Below the pieces are notes generated by a model. The model was not told where the DNA came from. It worked only from the letters and a program-made list of their open reading frames with translations, and made no database searches. Of a stretch of 7,986 bases of DNA, positions 1-5,909 are shown piece after piece. This stretch comes from Oscillospiraceae bacterium (GTDB taxonomy: Bacteria; Bacillota_A; Clostridia; Oscillospirales; JAAYXM01). Position 1 is the first letter of the stretch, and each line of letters starts with the position of its first letter. Location of the stretch: contig JAFQVE010000111.1 of assembly GCA_017408185.1 (NCBI GenBank), positions 1-7,986 of the forward strand, written 5' to 3'. The position numbers and the translations under genes were made by a program.

Positions 1-1
1 T

Positions 2-1780
2 CCGAGCTTCGGTGTTGCCGTTATATCGCGCGTGCTGGAAAGTGCGGGCTATCGCGTGGCGATTCTGTCACAGCCGGACTGGAAGGACGTGAATGCTTTC
101 CGTGCGCTTGGAAAACCGCGTCTCGGTATACTCGTCACAGGTGGAAATATTGATTCCATGGTTGCTCATTACACCGTTGCGAAGCACAGAAGAAAGCGCG
201 ATGATTATACTCCCGGAGGAGTTATGGGGAAGCGCCCGGATCGTGCGATGACAACCTATTGCAAAATGGCACGGCGCGCATATCCCGACCTTCCGATTGC
301 GGCAGGTGGGCTCGAAGCATCACTGCGCCGTTTTGCACATTATGACTATTGGGATGATACCGTGCGCTGTTCGGAGCTTATAGAGTCCGGCGCAGACATC
401 CTGATGTTTGGTATGGGCGAGGATACAATTATTCAGCTTGCAGATGCGCTCAGCAGCGGGATTGCGGTATCCGATATAAAGAACATACGGGGAACGGTGT
501 ATAAGTCTGAAACACTTGACGACTGCATATACCCGTTTGTTACCGTGCCGTCGTTTGACGAGGTGTCACGCGATAAAAGAAAATACGCAATGGCGGCAAA
601 AATACAGCAGGACGAGCAGGACGCCGTGCGCGGACGCGCAGTTGCGCAGAAGCACGGTGATGTATATATCGTCCAGACTCCTCCGCAGTATCCGATAAGC
701 ACGGAGCGCTTTGACGAGGTGTATGAGCTTCCGTATATGCGCGACTATCACCCGTCGTATGAACGTCTGGGCGGAGTTAAAGCGATAGAAGAGGTAAAGT
801 TTTCAATCATTCACAACCGCGGCTGTTTTGGCGGCTGTAATTTCTGCTCGCTTGCTTTTCATCAGGGAAGAATGATAAGCACAAGAAGCCACGATTCCGT
901 TGTTGACGAAGCGAAGAAGCTGACGGAAATGCCGGATTTTAAGGGATATATCCATGATGTCGGCGGACCTACGGCGAATTTCAGAAGCACCTCGTGTAAG
1001 GCGCAGAAGGAACGCGGAATGTGCAAAAAGAACTGTCTTTCCCCCACGCCGTGTAAGAACTTGTATGTTGACCACACGGACTATCTCTCACTTTTGCGAA
1101 GGCTTCGCTCTCTTCCGAAGGTAAAGCGCGTGTTTATCCGCTCAGGTGTGCGCTTTGACTATGTAATGGCGGACAAATCCGATGAATTTTTCCGCGAGCT
1201 TGTACAGTATCACGTCAGCGGTCAGCTAAAGGTTGCGCCTGAGCACGCGTGCGACAGTGTGCTTAAATATATGAATAAGCCGCGCTTTGATGTTTACAGA
1301 AGATTTTATAAAAAGTTTTTTGAGCTTGATGCGCAGTACAATAAAAATCAGTTTCTTGTTCCGTATTTTATCTCCTCGCATCCGGGGTGTACTCTGCGTG
1401 ATGCGATAAAGCTTGCGGAGTATCTCAACAGCATCGGACATATGCCCGAGCAGGTTCAGGATTTTTACCCCACTCCCGGAACGATAGCAACGTGTATGTA
1501 TTACACGGGGCTTGACCCGAACACGATGGAGAGCGTGTATGTCCCGCGCGAGCCACACGAAAAGGCGATGCAACGCGCACTTTTGCAATGGCGGCGTCCC
1601 GAATGCCGCGCACTTGTAGCGGAGGCATTAAAAACAGCGGGGAGAGAAGACCTTATAGGAAGCGCAAAACGGTGCCTTATCCGTCCGGACAAAGTGCCGG
1701 GACCGCGAAAAAAAGCTCCAGATGCCGCACGTCCGTTCGAGCGAAAAAGCAAAGGCGGGAAAGGCAGGGGCAGAAGATGA
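2..1780 (+). CDS. YgiQ family radical SAM protein (5'-truncated by the window edge)
   Basis: Large radical SAM enzyme of the YgiQ/UPF0313 family; its reaction and substrate are not established. The frame is open to the window edge and reads PSFGVAVISRVLESAGYR, matching the conserved family N-terminus, so the GTG at 32 is internal. From family knowledge about 30 residues are missing. The 4Fe-4S/SAM motif CX3CX2C is encoded by codons at 824, 836 and 845 (CFGGCNFC). A second cluster of four cysteines follows at 995, 1022, 1034 and 1052. An AP-E-H stretch (VAPEHACD, about 1232-1255) fits the family barrel. The C-terminus is a basic tail (FERKSKGGKGRGRR), as in many homologues. The stop codon overlaps the ruvC start as ATGA, so the two are probably cotranscribed and translationally coupled. 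Family assignment is firm; function is open. Confidence 0.95.
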   Translation, partial: PSFGVAVISRVLESAGYRVAILSQPDWKDVNAFRALGKPRLGILVTGGNIDSMVAHYTVAKHRRKRDDYTPGGVMGKRPDRAMTTYCKMARRAYPDLPIAAGGLEASLRRFAHYDYWDDTVRCSELIESGADILMFGMGEDTIIQLADALSSGIAVSDIKNIRGTVYKSETLDDCIYPFVTVPSFDEVSRDKRKYAMAAKIQQDEQDAVRGRAVAQKHGDVYIVQTPPQYPISTERFDEVYELPYMRDYHPSYERLGGVKAIEEVKFSIIHNRGCFGGCNFCSLAFHQGRMISTRSHDSVVDEAKKLTEMPDFKGYIHDVGGPTANFRSTSCKAQKERGMCKKNCLSPTPCKNLYVDHTDYLSLLRRLRSLPKVKRVFIRSGVRFDYVMADKSDEFFRELVQYHVSGQLKVAPEHACDSVLKYMNKPRFDVYRRFYKKFFELDAQYNKNQFLVPYFISSHPGCTLRDAIKLAEYLNSIGHMPEQVQDFYPTPGTIATCMYYTGLDPNTMESVYVPREPHEKAMQRALLQWRRPECRALVAEALKTAGREDLIGSAKRCLIRPDKVPGPRKKAPDAARPFERKSKGGKGRGRR

Positions 1781-2259
1781 TTATTCTCGGAATAGACCCC
1801 GGATATGCCATTGTCGGCTATGGCGTGATTGATACTGACGGAATGCGTCCGATATCCTACGGCGCGATACGGACGGAGGCGGGGATTCCCATAGAAGACC
1901 GCCTTTCCGAGATATATGATAATATGACAGAGCTTTTGCGCACATTCCGTCCCGACCACGTTGCGATAGAAAAGCTGTATTTCAACACCAATGAGAAAAC
2001 GGCGATAAATGTGTCGCAGGCACGCGGGGTTATCGTGCTTGCGTGTGTGAAGTGCGGAGTGAAGGTACATGAATATACGCCCCTTCAGGTGAAAATGTCG
2101 GTTGTCGGCTACGGCAGAGCTGAAAAAGGGCAGATTATGGATATGACAAAACGGCTTCTGGGGCTGAAGAAAACCCCGCGCCCCGATGATGCGGCAGATG
2201 CGCTTGCCATTGCGCTTTGCCATGCAAATACCACGGGAAGCCTTCTTATGAATTTGTAA
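1777..2259 (+). CDS. ruvC: Holliday junction resolvase RuvC
   Basis: Endonuclease that cuts Holliday junctions symmetrically in concert with RuvAB during recombinational repair; cytoplasmic, acts as a dimer. The 160-residue product is near normal family length (about 160-175). The RNase H-like fold starts at once with MIILGIDPG. The four acidic metal ligands are visible: D7, E65 (in AIEKLYF), D138 and D141 (in DDAADALA). The open frame extends back to 1588, but that part overlaps ygiQ and looks unlike RuvC. The ATG at 1777 gives the canonical N-terminus and has AGGGG at 1766-1770, six bases upstream. The ATG overlaps the ygiQ stop (ATGA), and ruvA follows after 18 bases, so it sits inside an operon. 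Nothing looks broken. Confidence 0.97.
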   Translation: MIILGIDPGYAIVGYGVIDTDGMRPISYGAIRTEAGIPIEDRLSEIYDNMTELLRTFRPDHVAIEKLYFNTNEKTAINVSQARGVIVLACVKCGVKVHEYTPLQVKMSVVGYGRAEKGQIMDMTKRLLGLKKTPRPDDAADALAIALCHANTTGSLLMNL

Positions 2260-2277
2260 GGACGGGAGTGTTTTTAT

Positions 2278-2874
2278 ATGTTCAGTTATTTAAACGGAAC
2301 CGTAGCAGAGCTTGAACCTAATCTCGTTGTGATGGATGTCGGAGGTGTGGGTTTTTCCTGCAATGCCTCGCTCAATACCGTTGCAAAGATGAAGGTTGGA
2401 GTTTCTGCGAAGATTTATACCTATCTCAATGTCCGCGAGGATGCGCTTGAGCTTTTCGGATTTTACGACAAGGATGAGCTTGAGTCGTTCAGGCTTTTAA
2501 CCTCTGTATCCGGCGTAGGTCCTAAGGTTGCGCTTTCAATCCTCTCGGCGGTAACGCCGTCCGCTCTTGCGCTTGCGGTGGCTACAGGTGATGAAAAGCC
2601 GCTTCTTGCCGCAAGCGGCGTGGGCAAGAAGGTTGCGGGAAGAATTATTCTTGAGCTTAAGGATAAGATTGCAAAAAGCACATTTGATGCCGGCGAGATA
2701 ACAAAGGGGGCATACGTTCCAGTGGCTTCAAGCGCAGACGGCGAAGCGGCAGAGGCACTCATCAGCCTCGGCTATGGGCGCGACGAAATCGGCGCGGCGC
2801 TTCGAGGCGTTGATACATCCGGTATGTCCGTTGAAGATATAATCAAGCTTGCGCTTGCAAGGCTTATGAGATAG
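2278..2874 (+). CDS. ruvA: Holliday junction branch migration protein RuvA
   Basis: DNA-binding subunit of the RuvAB branch-migration complex; tetramers hold the four-way junction open and load RuvB rings. The length of 198 residues is normal. Domain I, an OB fold, spans about 1-63 and includes the acidic-pin segment [12 protein letters not shown] (residues 51-62) that separates strands at the crossover. Domain II carries two helix-hairpin-helix motifs, around 73-90 ([14 protein letters not shown]) and 110-127 ([15 protein letters not shown]). Domain III, about 152-198, ends in the three-helix region that contacts RuvB (SLGYGRDEI...[13 protein letters not shown]). The ATG is preceded by GGGAG at 2264-2268 with nine bases spacing. 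It lies between ruvC and ruvB in the usual order, with short gaps and no internal promoter that I can see. Confidence 0.97.
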   Translation: MFSYLNGTVAELEPNLVVMDVGGVGFSCNASLNTVAKMKVGVSAKIYTYLNVREDALELFGFYDKDELESFRLLTSVSGVGPKVALSILSAVTPSALALAVATGDEKPLLAASGVGKKVAGRIILELKDKIAKSTFDAGEITKGAYVPVASSADGEAAEALISLGYGRDEIGAALRGVDTSGMSVEDIIKLALARLMR

Positions 2875-2891
2875 AAAGCGGGGGATTTGCT

Positions 2892-3941
2892 TTGAGTATA
2901 GAATTTAACAGCCCGTCGGCAGAGGAGTATGCAGAGGACGAACGTATGGTGTCGTCGCTTCTTACGAACCGCGATGAGCACGAGAACACCCTGCGCCCGA
3001 AGATGCTTTCAGAATACACAGGGCAGGATAAGGTGAAGGATCAGCTTCGCGTGTATATTGAAGCTGCACGAAGCCGCAACGAGCCGCTTGACCATGTTTT
3101 GCTTTACGGCCCGCCGGGACTCGGAAAGACCACGCTTGCAACGATTATTGCAAACGAGATGGGCGTAAATATCCGCACGACGTCAGGACCCGCGATTGAA
3201 AAGACGGGCGACCTTGCCGCGCTTCTTACCAGCCTTAATGACGGAGATATTCTCTTTATTGACGAAATTCACCGCCTCAATCGCAGCATTGAAGAAATTC
3301 TCTATCCGGCAATGGAGGACTATGCGCTTGATATCATTATCGGCAAAGGCCCGTCGGCAAGAAGCGTAAGGCTGGGACTTCACCGCTTCACGCTTATCGG
3401 CGCGACCACACGTGCAGGACAGCTTACATCACCTCTGCGCGACCGCTTCGGCGTTATTATGCGCCTTGAGCTTTATACTCCTGAGGAGCTTGCGGGAATC
3501 GTTAAGCGGAGCGCGGATATCCTTGGAATACGCGCGGATGATACGGGGGCTGCGGAGATTGCGCGAAGAAGCCGCGGAACGCCGCGTATCGCGAACAGAA
3601 TACTCAAGCGTGTGCGCGACTTTGCCGAGGTGCGCGCGAACGGCGAGATTAACCGTGATGTTGCCGATATGGCGCTCAACGCGCTTGAGATAGATGAGAT
3701 AGGTCTTGATATGACCGACCGCCGCGTTATTGAAAGCATCATATACAACTTCGCCGGCGGACCGGTAGGGCTTGATACGCTTGCCGCAACAATAGGTGAA
3801 GAGGCGGTTACGATTGAAGACGTTGTAGAGCCGTATCTTATGCAGCTGGGATATTTAAGCCGCACTCCGCGCGGAAGATGTGTGACGAAAAAGGCATATG
3901 ACCATCTCGGGATTCCGTTTGAAGGTCAGCTTGAATTGTAG
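2892..3941 (+). CDS. ruvB: Holliday junction branch migration ATPase RuvB
   Basis: AAA+ ATPase motor that pumps duplex DNA through hexameric rings to drive branch migration with RuvA. The 349-residue product has Walker A GPPGLGKT (73-80), Walker B LFIDEIHR (121-128), sensor 1 ATTR (171-174), the arginine-finger segment PLRDRFG (181-187) and sensor 2 RGTPRIANR (228-236). A C-terminal winged-helix domain (about 265-349) contains the RTPRGR turn (324-329). The start is a TTG at 2892, supported by GGGGGA at 2880-2885 with six bases spacing and by its position 17 bases after ruvA. The next in-frame ATG (2946) has no comparable ribosome site and would lose part of an acidic N-terminal extension ahead of the conserved [12 protein letters not shown]. 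The remaining uncertainty is only in that N-terminus. Confidence 0.97.
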   Translation: MSIEFNSPSAEEYAEDERMVSSLLTNRDEHENTLRPKMLSEYTGQDKVKDQLRVYIEAARSRNEPLDHVLLYGPPGLGKTTLATIIANEMGVNIRTTSGPAIEKTGDLAALLTSLNDGDILFIDEIHRLNRSIEEILYPAMEDYALDIIIGKGPSARSVRLGLHRFTLIGATTRAGQLTSPLRDRFGVIMRLELYTPEELAGIVKRSADILGIRADDTGAAEIARRSRGTPRIANRILKRVRDFAEVRANGEINRDVADMALNALEIDEIGLDMTDRRVIESIIYNFAGGPVGLDTLAATIGEEAVTIEDVVEPYLMQLGYLSRTPRGRCVTKKAYDHLGIPFEGQLEL

Positions 3942-3990
3942 TGAAAAATTCCGGGGCGGGCAAAAAACGCAAAGTCGTAAAAAGAAAAAA

Positions 3991-4020
3991 ATGCTCGAAA
4001 AAGTTTACTTTTTCGGGCAT
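3991..4020 (-). terminator. Hairpin with U-tract on the minus strand, downstream of ruvB
   Basis: The arms 3991-4003 (ATGCTCGAAAAAG) and 4008-4020 (CTTTTTCGGGCAT) pair over 13 positions, with one G-U, around a TTTA loop. On the minus strand the stem is followed directly by a run equivalent to UUUUUUCUUUUU (plus-strand A-tract 3979-3990), the layout of an intrinsic terminator. On the plus strand the stem is followed by ACAATAAAAAAATC, which has no U-tract, so it is a poor terminator for the ruv operon. It may still help 3'-end formation of ruvB mRNA as a stable stem. No minus-strand gene is visible here, so it would act on antisense transcripts. Confidence 0.6.
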
Positions 4021-4066
4021 ACAATAAAAAAATCTTAAAAAAATATAAAACTTTTGTAATTTTTAC

Positions 4067-4096
4067 TTGACAATTGAAAAAGCATCGTGGTATAAT
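4067..4096 (+). promoter_or_regulatory. Sigma-A promoter with extended -10, upstream of the SigH-like gene
   Basis: A perfect -35 (TTGACA, 4067-4072) and perfect -10 (TATAAT, 4091-4096) are separated by 18 bases. TG at 4088-4089 forms an extended -10 and may offset the slightly long spacer. Transcription should begin near 4102-4104, leaving a leader of about 30-38 bases. This shows the sigma gene has its own vegetative promoter and does not depend on read-through from ruvB. It also rules out start codons upstream of the -10. Confidence 0.9.
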
Positions 4097-4139
4097 ACAG
4101 AATGATAATAAATATATTTGGTGGTTCTCTGTTTTGGAA

Positions 4140-4739
4140 ATGCTTAAAACCTTGAAGGACGAGGAACTGATATCCTTATCCCGCGCCGGAAACCACAGCG
4201 CGGAGGAAGCCCTTATCCTGCGTTATACCTCTTATGTAAGGAGCTTTGCGCGTCCGTATTTTCTTGCGGGCGGCGATTCGGAAGACCTTATCCAGGAGGG
4301 TATGATAGGAGTTATAAAAGCAATATCTGAGTTTGATGCGGAAAATTCCGCTTCTTTCAAAACCTTTGCCACTATGTGTATCCGCAACAGAATTTATTCC
4401 GCTATCCGTCACTCTATGCGCGATAAAAACCGTCCGCTTAACAATTATGTTTCGCTTGGCGGCGAGGACGATGAGAGCGTGGCGGTTATGTCGTCGGATA
4501 AAATGGTTGACCCGGCTGAGCGAATTATCGGAGAAGAGTCTTACCGCGAGCTTCTTGCTACGGTATCGGACCTTCTTTCCGGCTTTGAAAAGAAAGTTTT
4601 ATCGCTCTATCTTGAGGGGCTTTCCTATGCGGAAATATCAGAAAATGTCAGTAAACCGCAGAAGTCGGTTGACAACGCAGTTGCAAGAATACGGCGTAAG
4701 TTTGCCGGATATCTTGAAAAAAACGGCGATATCAGGTGA
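4140..4739 (+). CDS. sigH: RNA polymerase sigma factor, SigH/Spo0H-like
   Basis: Sigma-70 family factor closest, by recall of motifs, to Bacillus SigH (Spo0H), which directs early sporulation or transition-state genes; the role in this organism is inferred. The 199 residues carry region 2 at about 20-95, with the core-binding segment DLIQEGMIGVIKAI (49-62) and the -10 recognition helix region FKTFATMCIRNRIYSAIR (73-90). The segment RPLNNYVSL (98-106) also matches SigH. Region 4 lies at about 136-192, with the helix-turn-helix LSYAEISENV...SVDNAVARIRRKF (161-188). There is no region 1.1, as expected for this subfamily. The open frame reaches back to 4074, but the promoter -10 at 4091 excludes those starts. 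ATG 4140 is chosen. TTG 4134 is a real alternative, because GGTGG at 4120-4124 sits nine bases before it but fifteen before the ATG. Sporulation cannot be concluded from this gene alone. Confidence 0.92.
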   Translation: MLKTLKDEELISLSRAGNHSAEEALILRYTSYVRSFARPYFLAGGDSEDLIQEGMIGVIKAISEFDAENSASFKTFATMCIRNRIYSAIRHSMRDKNRPLNNYVSLGGEDDESVAVMSSDKMVDPAERIIGEESYRELLATVSDLLSGFEKKVLSLYLEGLSYAEISENVSKPQKSVDNAVARIRRKFAGYLEKNGDIR

Positions 4740-4747
4740 TTCACCTG
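4733..4747 (+). other. Small hairpin overlapping the sigma-factor stop codon
   Basis: CAGGTG (4733-4738) and CACCTG (4742-4747) form a perfect 6-bp stem with a three-base loop that includes the end of the TGA stop (4737-4739). No U-run follows, so it is not a convincing terminator. It may be a weak pause site, a 3'-end stabiliser, or chance. Confidence 0.35.
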
Positions 4748-4863
4748 TTGAGCAAATATTATTACAAATGCCCAAGTAGCTTAAAAATTATCAGAGCGCA
4801 AGATTGAGGTGTCGGTGGAAGTCCGTCCTGGGGCAAGTCTTAAGTCAAAGAGAGGGTATCAAA
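4740..4863 (+). other. Spacer/leader between the sigma factor gene and the zinc-ribbon gene
   Basis: This 124-base stretch has an AT-rich first half (to about 4793) and a G-rich second half (about 4795-4856). I find no gene, no confident sigma-A promoter and no intrinsic terminator, so the zinc-ribbon gene could be cotranscribed with the sigma gene or use a promoter I cannot recognise. The G-rich half contains a short CGG/CCG stem (4813-4825) and a repeated AAGTC (4835-4839 and 4842-4846), but I could not build a convincing conserved RNA fold by eye. Confidence 0.4.
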
Positions 4864-5148
4864 ATGTACGAAGACAAGACATTAAAATGCAAAGAGTGCG
4901 GAGCAGATTTCGTGTTCACAGCTGGTGAGCAGGAATTCTATGCAGAGCGCGGATTCATGAACGAGCCGCAGCGCTGCAAGGCTTGCCGTGACGCTCGTAA
5001 GGCTGCAAGCCGCGGCCCGAGAGAGTACTTCACTGCTACATGCGCAGCATGCGGCGGCGAGGCAAAGGTTCCGTTCGAGCCGAAAACTGACCGTCCTGTT
5101 TACTGCAGCGATTGCTTTGCAAAGATGCGCCAGGAAGACAATCAGTAA
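4864..5148 (+). CDS. Small double zinc-ribbon protein
   Basis: A 94-residue protein with eight cysteines in four CX2C knuckles: C9/C12 with C38/C41, and C60/C63 with C81/C84. These should form two four-cysteine zinc ribbons. The N-terminal half (LKCKECGADFVFTAGEQEFY...RCKACRDARK) matches the probable zinc-ribbon domain family common in Clostridia (zf-trcl type, by recall). The C-terminal half (CAACGGEAKVPFEP...VYCSDCF) is a second CxxC/CxxC ribbon seen in small nucleic-acid-associated proteins. There is no signal peptide or membrane segment, so it is probably cytosolic. Its partner is unknown; RNA, DNA or ribosome binding is only a guess. The ATG at 4864 has AGAGGG at 4851-4856, seven bases away; the same frame opens at 4804 without such support. 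Codon use stands out: all eight Cys are TGC and six of seven Phe are TTC, suggesting high expression. Confidence 0.88.
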   Translation: MYEDKTLKCKECGADFVFTAGEQEFYAERGFMNEPQRCKACRDARKAASRGPREYFTATCAACGGEAKVPFEPKTDRPVYCSDCFAKMRQEDNQ

Positions 5149-5158
5149 TTAACGTCTG

Positions 5159-5195
5159 AAAAAAGACCTTCACGTTTTTCGTGAAGGTCTTTTTT
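5159..5195. terminator. Strong bidirectional intrinsic terminator between convergent genes
   Basis: The arms 5161-5174 and 5180-5193 (AAAAGACCTTCACG against its exact complement) pair perfectly over 14 bp, extendable to 16 with A5159-A5160 and T5194-T5195, around a loop of five T. The GC-rich core GACCTTCACG is flanked by an A-run on the left and a T-run on the right, so a U-tract follows the stem in both directions. It ends the zinc-ribbon transcript on the plus strand and the hicAB transcript on the minus strand, whose last stop is at 5221. Confidence 0.95.
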
Positions 5196-5220
5196 GCAAT
5201 TTTTATTACAATTTCGGAAA

Positions 5221-5619
5221 CTACTCGGCAATGTGGAGTTCTTGTTTTAAGCCTTCGCGGAGAATTTCAGAAAAATTAAGTCCTGCCGCTTCTGACATAG
5301 AGTTGAGCCAAGCGGGAAGAGTTAAGGTTTTCTTTACAATTTTGTTATCATAGAATCTGCGGTATGAAGCAGTATCACAACAGATCAAGGATGCAAATTG
5401 ATTTTCTGCTGTTTGTATGCTTTTAATGTCACTTGCAATCGGAAAACGGATGTGATTTTCTTCCATGTTATAGAGTGTGAGGGCAAGAACATCCTCTGCC
5501 ATTTCGCAGGCTTCTTCGAGTGATTCCCCCTGCGTATAGCAGCTTTCAAAGTCGGGGAAATGGACAGTGAATATTCCGTCCTCGTTTGTAAAAATTGCGG
5601 GGTATATATTTTTCGACAT
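5221..5619 (-). CDS. hicB: HicB family antitoxin with C-terminal ribbon-helix-helix domain
   Basis: Antitoxin of a type II HicAB system: it binds and blocks HicA and usually represses its own operon. The 132-residue product has the HicB N-terminal partial RNase H-like fold at about 4-65 (YPAIFTNEDGIFTVHFPDF followed by the helix SLEEACEMAEDVLALTLY). A C-terminal segment (about 95-128: KKTLTLPAWLNSMSEAAGL, then NFSEILREGLKQEL) reads as a ribbon-helix-helix DNA-binding domain, the typical layout of this subfamily. The start is supported by CGGAGG (complement of about 5628-5633) nine bases or so upstream. It follows hicA after 45 bases, a wider gap than the near-overlap seen in many TA pairs, and ends just before the shared bidirectional terminator. 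Length and motifs look intact. Confidence 0.93.
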   Translation of the reverse strand: MSKNIYPAIFTNEDGIFTVHFPDFESCYTQGESLEEACEMAEDVLALTLYNMEENHIRFPIASDIKSIQTAENQFASLICCDTASYRRFYDNKIVKKTLTLPAWLNSMSEAAGLNFSEILREGLKQELHIAE

Positions 5620-5664
5620 TAAAAAAACCTCCGTATATACAGTATAGCCGCTGACAATAACATT

Positions 5665-5847
5665 TTATTCAATGCCGGCATCTTTTTTGATGCTTTTCAG
5701 CGTACCTGAAGCGATTTCTTTTGCATGGCGCGGGATAGGAAAATATTTTCCGGTAATGGGACTGAAATATATGTCGTGGCGTTTGCCGTGTTGTGCAAGT
5801 GTAATGTTATTTTTTGCAAGTAGTTTGAGCAATTCCCCGAGTTTCAT
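5665..5847 (-). CDS. hicA: HicA family toxin (mRNA interferase)
   Basis: Toxin of the HicAB pair; HicA proteins have a double-stranded-RNA-binding-like fold and cleave mRNA, stopping translation when free of HicB. The 60-residue product is normal in size. It shows the N-terminal KLGELLKLLAKN helix, the catalytic-histidine segment QHGKRHDIYF with H24 the likely active residue, the strand ITGKYFPIPRHAKEI (31-45) and the closing helix GTLKSIKKDAGI (48-59). All the expected HicA signature elements are present, so it looks active. The ATG is preceded by GAGG (complement of 5855-5858), seven bases away. It is the first gene of the pair, with a strong promoter and probable operator directly upstream. 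Confidence 0.93.
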   Translation of the reverse strand: MKLGELLKLLAKNNITLAQHGKRHDIYFSPITGKYFPIPRHAKEIASGTLKSIKKDAGIE

Positions 5848-5871
5848 AAAGCAACCTCGCCTTCTAAGTAT

Positions 5872-5900
5872 ATTCTAACACGTCCTGACACGTGTGTCAA
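5872..5900 (-). promoter_or_regulatory. Sigma-A promoter of hicAB
   Basis: On the minus strand, TTGACA (complement of 5895-5900) and TAGAAT (complement of 5872-5877) are separated by exactly 17 bases. The -10 lies 24 bases before the hicA ATG, giving a short leader that contains the ribosome site. The -35 is only nine bases from the end of the upstream AraC-type gene (stop at 5910-5912), so hicAB has an independent promoter but no visible terminator shields it from read-through. Confidence 0.9.
5878..5899. promoter_or_regulatory. Candidate HicB operator inside the hicAB promoter spacer
   Basis: Two direct copies of ACACGT (5878-5883 and 5888-5893) are spaced by exactly 10 bp, one helical turn. 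The second lies within an inverted repeat TGACAC-GT-GTGTCA (5886-5899). The cluster fills the -10/-35 spacer and overlaps the -35, where a bound ribbon-helix-helix repressor such as HicB would block RNA polymerase. Autoregulation is known for hicAB loci; this exact site is inferred. Confidence 0.6.
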
Positions 5901-5909
5901 CTGTTTTTT

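Noticed and set aside
32..34. GTG at 32 as the ygiQ start
   Set aside because: The frame is open to the window edge and the upstream residues PSFGVAVISR are conserved family sequence, so the gene begins before the window.
1588..1776. Longer RuvC starting at 1588
   Set aside because: The added 63 residues overlap ygiQ, are basic and low in complexity, and do not resemble RuvC; ATG 1777 gives the canonical MIILGIDPG start.
1501..2223. Long minus-strand open frame antisense to ygiQ and ruvC
   Set aside because: It spans the junction of two well-supported genes and its translation resembles no family; it is a shadow of biased codon use.
4074..4139. SigH-like start at 4074
   Set aside because: It lies between the -35 and -10 of a consensus promoter, so it would not be on the transcript.
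4796..4846. Resemblance of the segment around GGTGGAAGTCC to group II intron domain I or a tRNA
   Set aside because: Only about ten bases match by eye; no domain V, intron ends, reverse transcriptase or cloverleaf arms are present.
5672..5878. Plus-strand open frame across hicA
   Set aside because: It is antisense to a clear HicA toxin gene and has no recognisable features or ribosome site.
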